Source of the DNA: Gammaproteobacteria bacterium
Lineage (GTDB): Bacteria; Pseudomonadota; Gammaproteobacteria; S012-40
Direction of reading: 5' to 3'
Length of the DNA: 9,426 nt
Assembly (NCBI GenBank): GCA_029864945.1
Contig: JAOTSL010000111.1
Location: forward strand, 1 to 9,426
Shown here piece after piece: positions 6,577 to 9,426 of this stretch (position 1 is the stretch's first letter; each line of letters starts with the position of its first letter). The position numbers were made by a program, and so were the translations under genes. Under the pieces are notes generated by a model, which saw only the letters and a list, made by a program, of their open reading frames with translations, was not told where the DNA came from and ran no database searches.

Positions 6577-7256
6577 TATTTATGTGCCTGACGCTGCAAT
6601 ATGTTTGAAAACTCTTCGTAAAAAGCGTCATACCGACTCGTCAAGCGATCCACGTGATGAACGTACCTGTTGTAAGCAATAACAGCGGGAATTGCAGCAA
6701 ACAAACCTATAGCGGTGGCAATTAATGCTTCAGATATTCCCGGAGCAACCATACCAAGTGTCGCTTGTTTTGCAGTACCCAGCGCCCGAAATGAGTTCAT
6801 AATTCCCCAGACCGTTCCAAACAACCCGACATAAGGGCTAGTTGATCCGACGGTAGCAAGAAAGGGTAAGTGATTTTCCATTGCATCAATTTCACGATTT
6901 AACGCAACTCGCATAGTACGTTGCACACCTTCCATTATGACCTGAGGGGAAAGGTTTTCATCTTTTCTTAGTTTTGCAAACTCACGAAAGCCGGACTCAA
7001 ATATTGCCTCCAGCCCATTACTGCCAATCACTTTTTCATTTTTAGAGGTTTGATTATACAGCTCACTTAGATCATGTGCTTTCCAGAATTTATCTTCAAA
7101 TTCTTCCGCATTTTCTTTTGCGGCGTTCAGCAACTTCCATTTACTAAATATGACTGTCCACGACAAAATAGAAGCAAGCGCCAATAAAAACATGACCAAT
7201 TGCACAATAAAAGATGCACCGGTAATTAAATGAATAATAGATAAATCAGTGCTCAC
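6576..7256 (-). CDS. tolQ: Tol-Pal system proton-channel subunit TolQ (ExbB/MotA family)
   Basis: TolQ is the multispan inner-membrane subunit that forms the stator ring around TolR. The 226 residues contain three predicted membrane helices (about 13-36, 133-156 and 170-195). Conserved family blocks are ENHLPFLATVGSTSPYVGLF (127-146), GTVWGIMNSFRALG (147-160) and APGISEALIATAIGLFAAIP (171-190). The start is GTG at 7256 with GAGGAG seven bases upstream. ATG at 7260 is in a different frame that stops after four codons. The N-terminus aligns with pseudomonad TolQ. The reading frame overlaps the last codons of the decayed ybgC, and its stop overlaps the tolR start by one base. Confidence 0.97.
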   Translation of the reverse strand: MSTDLSIIHLITGASFIVQLVMFLLALASILSWTVIFSKWKLLNAAKENAEEFEDKFWKAHDLSELYNQTSKNEKVIGSNGLEAIFESGFREFAKLRKDENLSPQVIMEGVQRTMRVALNREIDAMENHLPFLATVGSTSPYVGLFGTVWGIMNSFRALGTAKQATLGMVAPGISEALIATAIGLFAAIPAVIAYNRYVHHVDRLTSRYDAFYEEFSNILQRQAHK

Positions 7257-7620
7257 GCATTAGCTCCTCAAAAATTTTTTCGGGTATTCGTTTAGGCCGT
7301 ATTTCACTGGCACTTAAAGACACAATTGTTACATCAACTTCACAAAGCAAAATACTATCACCTGTTATTTTTTCCATTTTACCTAAACACTCGCCTTTGG
7401 ATGAAGGCTTCTTATCGGCAACAATTTTTTGTATTTCAAAAAGTCCGTTGTTTACAGATCAATGAGCCCTACTCCAGAACTCAAGATTGCTATACGGCAA
7501 CGGCCCATAAGCTTTAAATAGTGCGCATAATACACCACTCCACCGTAATAGGTGTCATCGTAACGCGAGCGGGCAAAAAAAAAGCAACTGCTCAGCGAGT
7601 TTAATTCTATTAGCTTTCTA
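7246..7620 (-). pseudogene. ybgC: Decayed ybgC acyl-CoA thioesterase (hotdog fold), frameshifted with an internal loss
   Basis: YbgC is a 4HBT-family acyl-CoA thioesterase, normally about 135 residues and first in the ybgC-tolQRAB-pal cluster. Here two pieces are recognisable. An N-terminal piece contains RYDDTYYGGVVYYAHYLKLM, matching the family signature YYEDTDAGGVVYYANYLKF, and stops at TAA 7452-7454. A C-terminal piece in another frame (open 7458-7246) reads LLCEVDVTIVSLS, RPKRIPEKIFEEL and MREH. Frame 2 is closed by TGA at 7459-7461, so neither frame spans both. The central block usual for the family (FVV...Y..PA..DD.L) is not found in any frame; I estimate 20-40 residues lost. The catalytic Asp of DTDAGG is Tyr here (DTYYGG), and the ERAR motif is GRCR. 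No credible start with a ribosome-binding site exists: the only in-frame ATG (7664) lies inside ruvB. The 5' boundary is therefore uncertain. Confidence 0.85.
7264..7269 (-). promoter_or_regulatory. Shine-Dalgarno of tolQ embedded in the ybgC remnant
   Basis: GAGGAG (7269 down to 7264) sits seven bases before the GTG start of tolQ. It lies within codons for Glu-Glu of the C-terminal ybgC frame (IFEELMREH). It decides the tolQ start over the out-of-frame ATG at 7260, and it is a reason for this end of the remnant to be conserved. Confidence 0.75.
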
Positions 7621-8631
7621 TTAGCTATCTTGCTTGGGTGAAAAACCAAAATGTGTATATGCATTTTGCGTCGCTATGCGACCGCGTGGCGTGCGCATAA
7701 TATAACCTTGCTGAATCAAAAATGGCTCCAGCACATCTTCTATGGTGCCACGCTCTTCGCCAATTGCGGCGGCAAGACTATCCAACCCCACCGGACCACC
7801 ATCAAAGACCTCAATCATGACCTGCATTAATTTGCGATCCATAATATCGAAACCTTCTTTATCCACATCCAGCATATCCAGCGCATCATCAGCCACCTGA
7901 TCACTGATGACGCCGTCAGCCTTTACTTGCGCAAAATCACGAACACGCCTTAATAGACGGTTTGCTATACGCGGAGTTCCCCGTGATCGACGAGCAATTT
8001 CAAGCGCGCCACCTTCATCAATATCAACATTTAATAAAGAAGCGCTTCGCTGAACGATAAGCGTTAATTCTTTTACCGTGTAAAATTCGAGGCGCTGCAC
8101 AATACCAAATCGATCACGCAATGGCGATGTTAATAAACCCGCACGCGTTGTTGCACCAACCAATGTAAAAGGAGGTAAATCAAGTCTTATTGACCGTGCA
8201 GCGGGGCCATCGCCAATCATGATGTCCAGTTGAAAGTCTTCCATTGCAGGATATAAAACTTCTTCAACGATAGAACCCAGGCGATGTATCTCGTCAATAA
8301 ACAACACATCGTGTGGCTCAAGGTTCGTTAAAATAGCAGCAAGGTCACCCGGTCGCTCAAGCACGGGACCGGACGTTTGACGAATATTGACATTCATTTC
8401 TTCTGCAATAATATTGGAAAGTGTTGTTTTCCCTAGGCCTGGAGGACCGTACAACAAAACATGATCCAGCGACTCTGAACGCTGCTTAGCCGCGCCGATA
8501 AAAATTTGCAGCTGATTAAGCACCGCGACCTGACCGATATAATCATCAAACTGCCTGGGCCGAATACTCTGAGGCATCACTACATCATGGGCTGTACTTA
8601 CTGCGGCCACTATTCGATCAGATTCAATCAT
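7621..8631 (-). CDS. ruvB: Holliday junction branch-migration ATPase RuvB
   Basis: RuvB is the AAA+ hexameric motor that, with RuvA, drives branch migration of Holliday junctions in recombinational repair. The 336 residues match the usual length. Visible motifs are Walker A GPPGLGKTT (62-70), Walker B FIDEIH (111-116), sensor I VGATTRAG (158-165), the arginine finger in LRDRFG (Arg174), and sensor II GTPRIANRLLRRVRD (218-232). The C-terminal winged-helix DNA-binding domain (about 262-330) contains GGPVGLDSLAAAIGEE. The ATG at 8631 lies six bases past the ruvA stop; AGGA near the end of ruvA is a distant ribosome-binding site, so coupling with ruvA is likely. The gene is intact. Confidence 0.98.
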   Translation of the reverse strand: MIESDRIVAAVSTAHDVVMPQSIRPRQFDDYIGQVAVLNQLQIFIGAAKQRSESLDHVLLYGPPGLGKTTLSNIIAEEMNVNIRQTSGPVLERPGDLAAILTNLEPHDVLFIDEIHRLGSIVEEVLYPAMEDFQLDIMIGDGPAARSIRLDLPPFTLVGATTRAGLLTSPLRDRFGIVQRLEFYTVKELTLIVQRSASLLNVDIDEGGALEIARRSRGTPRIANRLLRRVRDFAQVKADGVISDQVADDALDMLDVDKEGFDIMDRKLMQVMIEVFDGGPVGLDSLAAAIGEERGTIEDVLEPFLIQQGYIMRTPRGRIATQNAYTHFGFSPKQDS

Positions 8632-8637
8632 TTATTT

Positions 8638-9249
8638 TTATTTTCCTGACACTGAAGACTGTAAAGCCAGCCGAATAACTTGCTCACTACTTAAGCCTTT
8701 TGAATCTATCGCCTTAATCATACGTGATGCTTCTTGCGCCTTATAGCCCAAGGAAATAAGCGCACTTTCCGCCTCTAACAATGGATTTACACGAGCAATC
8801 GTTGCCCCACCACTCTGATCAGGAGGCGCTTTTTCAATTTGAGGAAACAGTTTCAATTTATCGGCAAGTTCAATAATTAATCGCTCTGCTGTTTTTTTAC
8901 CCACGCCAGGCAATTTAACCAATGAAATAACATCGTGATCACTCACGCATCGGGCCAATTCTGCACTACTTATGCCAGACAAAATAGTAAGCGCCAACTT
9001 TGGCCCAACCCCATTTATTTTAATTAAGTGACGAAACATCTCGCGTTCGCCATCGGTAGCAAATCCATACAATAACTGCGCGTCTTCGCGAACAATCATA
9101 TGTGTGAGTAAAATCGCGTTTTGCCCCGCTTCCGGCAACTCATAAAACGTAGTCATCGGCGCTTCAACTTCATAACCCACACCGTTAACATCTATCAGTA
9201 TTTGCGGGGGCTTTTTATATATTATTTCACCTTTCAGGCGACCAATCAT
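8638..9249 (-). CDS. ruvA: Holliday junction DNA-binding protein RuvA
   Basis: RuvA tetramers hold the four-way junction in a square-planar form and load RuvB. The 203 residues cover the three known domains. Domain I is an OB-fold (1-63, starting MIGRLKGEI) with the acidic pin Glu55-Asp56 in REDAQLLYGF. Domain II has two helix-hairpin-helix motifs, INGVGPKLALTIL (78-90) and LPGVGKKTAERLIIEL (113-128). A flexible linker (about 137-153) leads to the RuvB-binding domain III (about 155-200, ALISLGYKAQEA). The ATG at 9249 is preceded by AGGA (9258-9261) at eight bases. It lies 42 bases after ruvC and directly before ruvB. Confidence 0.98.
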   Translation of the reverse strand: MIGRLKGEIIYKKPPQILIDVNGVGYEVEAPMTTFYELPEAGQNAILLTHMIVREDAQLLYGFATDGEREMFRHLIKINGVGPKLALTILSGISSAELARCVSDHDVISLVKLPGVGKKTAERLIIELADKLKLFPQIEKAPPDQSGGATIARVNPLLEAESALISLGYKAQEASRMIKAIDSKGLSSEQVIRLALQSSVSGK

Positions 9250-9291
9250 ATTCTTAATCCTGAGGATTTATTAAACCCATTGTAAGGCAAT

Positions 9292-9426
9292 TTAAGCCAA
9301 AGTACTTTTACTGGAATAACGGGACATCGTCCGATAAGTTTGTGCATGACATAAAGCAATCGCCAATGCATCTGCAGCATCTGCTTGCGGTGTTTTATTG
9401 AGCCTTAAATGCGCAACAACCATGTG
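9292..9426 (-). CDS. ruvC: Holliday junction resolvase RuvC, C-terminal 44 residues only
   Basis: The frame enters from the right edge and ends at TAA 9292-9294. The 44 visible residues include HMVVAHLRLNKTPQADAADA and LAIALCHAQTY. The two Asp residues in QADAADALA correspond to the last two members of the family's four-acid metal-binding active site. RuvC cuts the junctions processed by RuvAB, and its place just upstream of ruvA fits the ruvCAB order common in gammaproteobacteria. The start and the rest of the catalytic domain lie outside the window. The tail after the last motif (about 16 residues) is of ordinary length. Confidence 0.95.
   Translation of the reverse strand, partial: HMVVAHLRLNKTPQADAADALAIALCHAQTYRTMSRYSSKSTLA

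Noticed and set aside
7569..7600. T9 run after a small AGCA/TGCT palindrome as a ruvB terminator on the minus strand
   Set aside because: The stem is only four pairs with a two-base loop, and the T run is followed directly by the recognisable YbgC coding signature, so it is better explained as part of the ybgC remnant.

Overview
This window looks like a core chromosomal segment of a moderately AT-rich gammaproteobacterium. The gene order ruvC-ruvA-ruvB-ybgC-tolQ-tolR-tolA-tolB-pal-cpoB-queE-queC is the one seen in pseudomonads and their relatives, and the QueE C-terminus (QMQLHKLLWDDEPGR) is of the Pseudomonas-like type. A marine Pseudomonadales/Cellvibrionales-type host is my inference; no ribosomal RNA or other marker fixes it. 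All genes in the window lie on the minus strand, so the reading order runs from high to low coordinates.

Right part (about 7621-9426): the Holliday-junction module. It holds the last 44 residues of RuvC, then complete RuvA (junction recognition) and RuvB (AAA+ branch-migration motor), tightly packed. Between ruvB and tolQ (7246-7620), where these genomes normally carry an intact ybgC acyl-CoA thioesterase, I find only a wreck. Its N- and C-terminal pieces are in different frames, part of the middle is missing, and the catalytic Asp is replaced by Tyr. This is the most notable observation in the window.

Middle part (2372-7256): the complete Tol-Pal cell-envelope machine. TolQ and TolR form the proton-driven stator and motor in the inner membrane. 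TolA is the periplasm-spanning arm, TolB the periplasmic beta-propeller, Pal the peptidoglycan-binding outer-membrane lipoprotein, and CpoB the coiled-coil/TPR coordinator. Together they drive outer-membrane constriction at division. Several genes start with GTG, and tolB may start with TTG.

Left part: after a 318-base spacer with no convincing gene come queE and queC, a two-gene 7-deazaguanine (preQ0) pathway operon for queuosine. After a further 178 bases with no recognisable gene or RNA comes a left-truncated YeeE/YedE-family sulfur-compound transporter. I see no tRNA, mobile element, CRISPR array, riboswitch or novel multi-gene system. Apart from the ybgC remnant this is a conventional housekeeping region.
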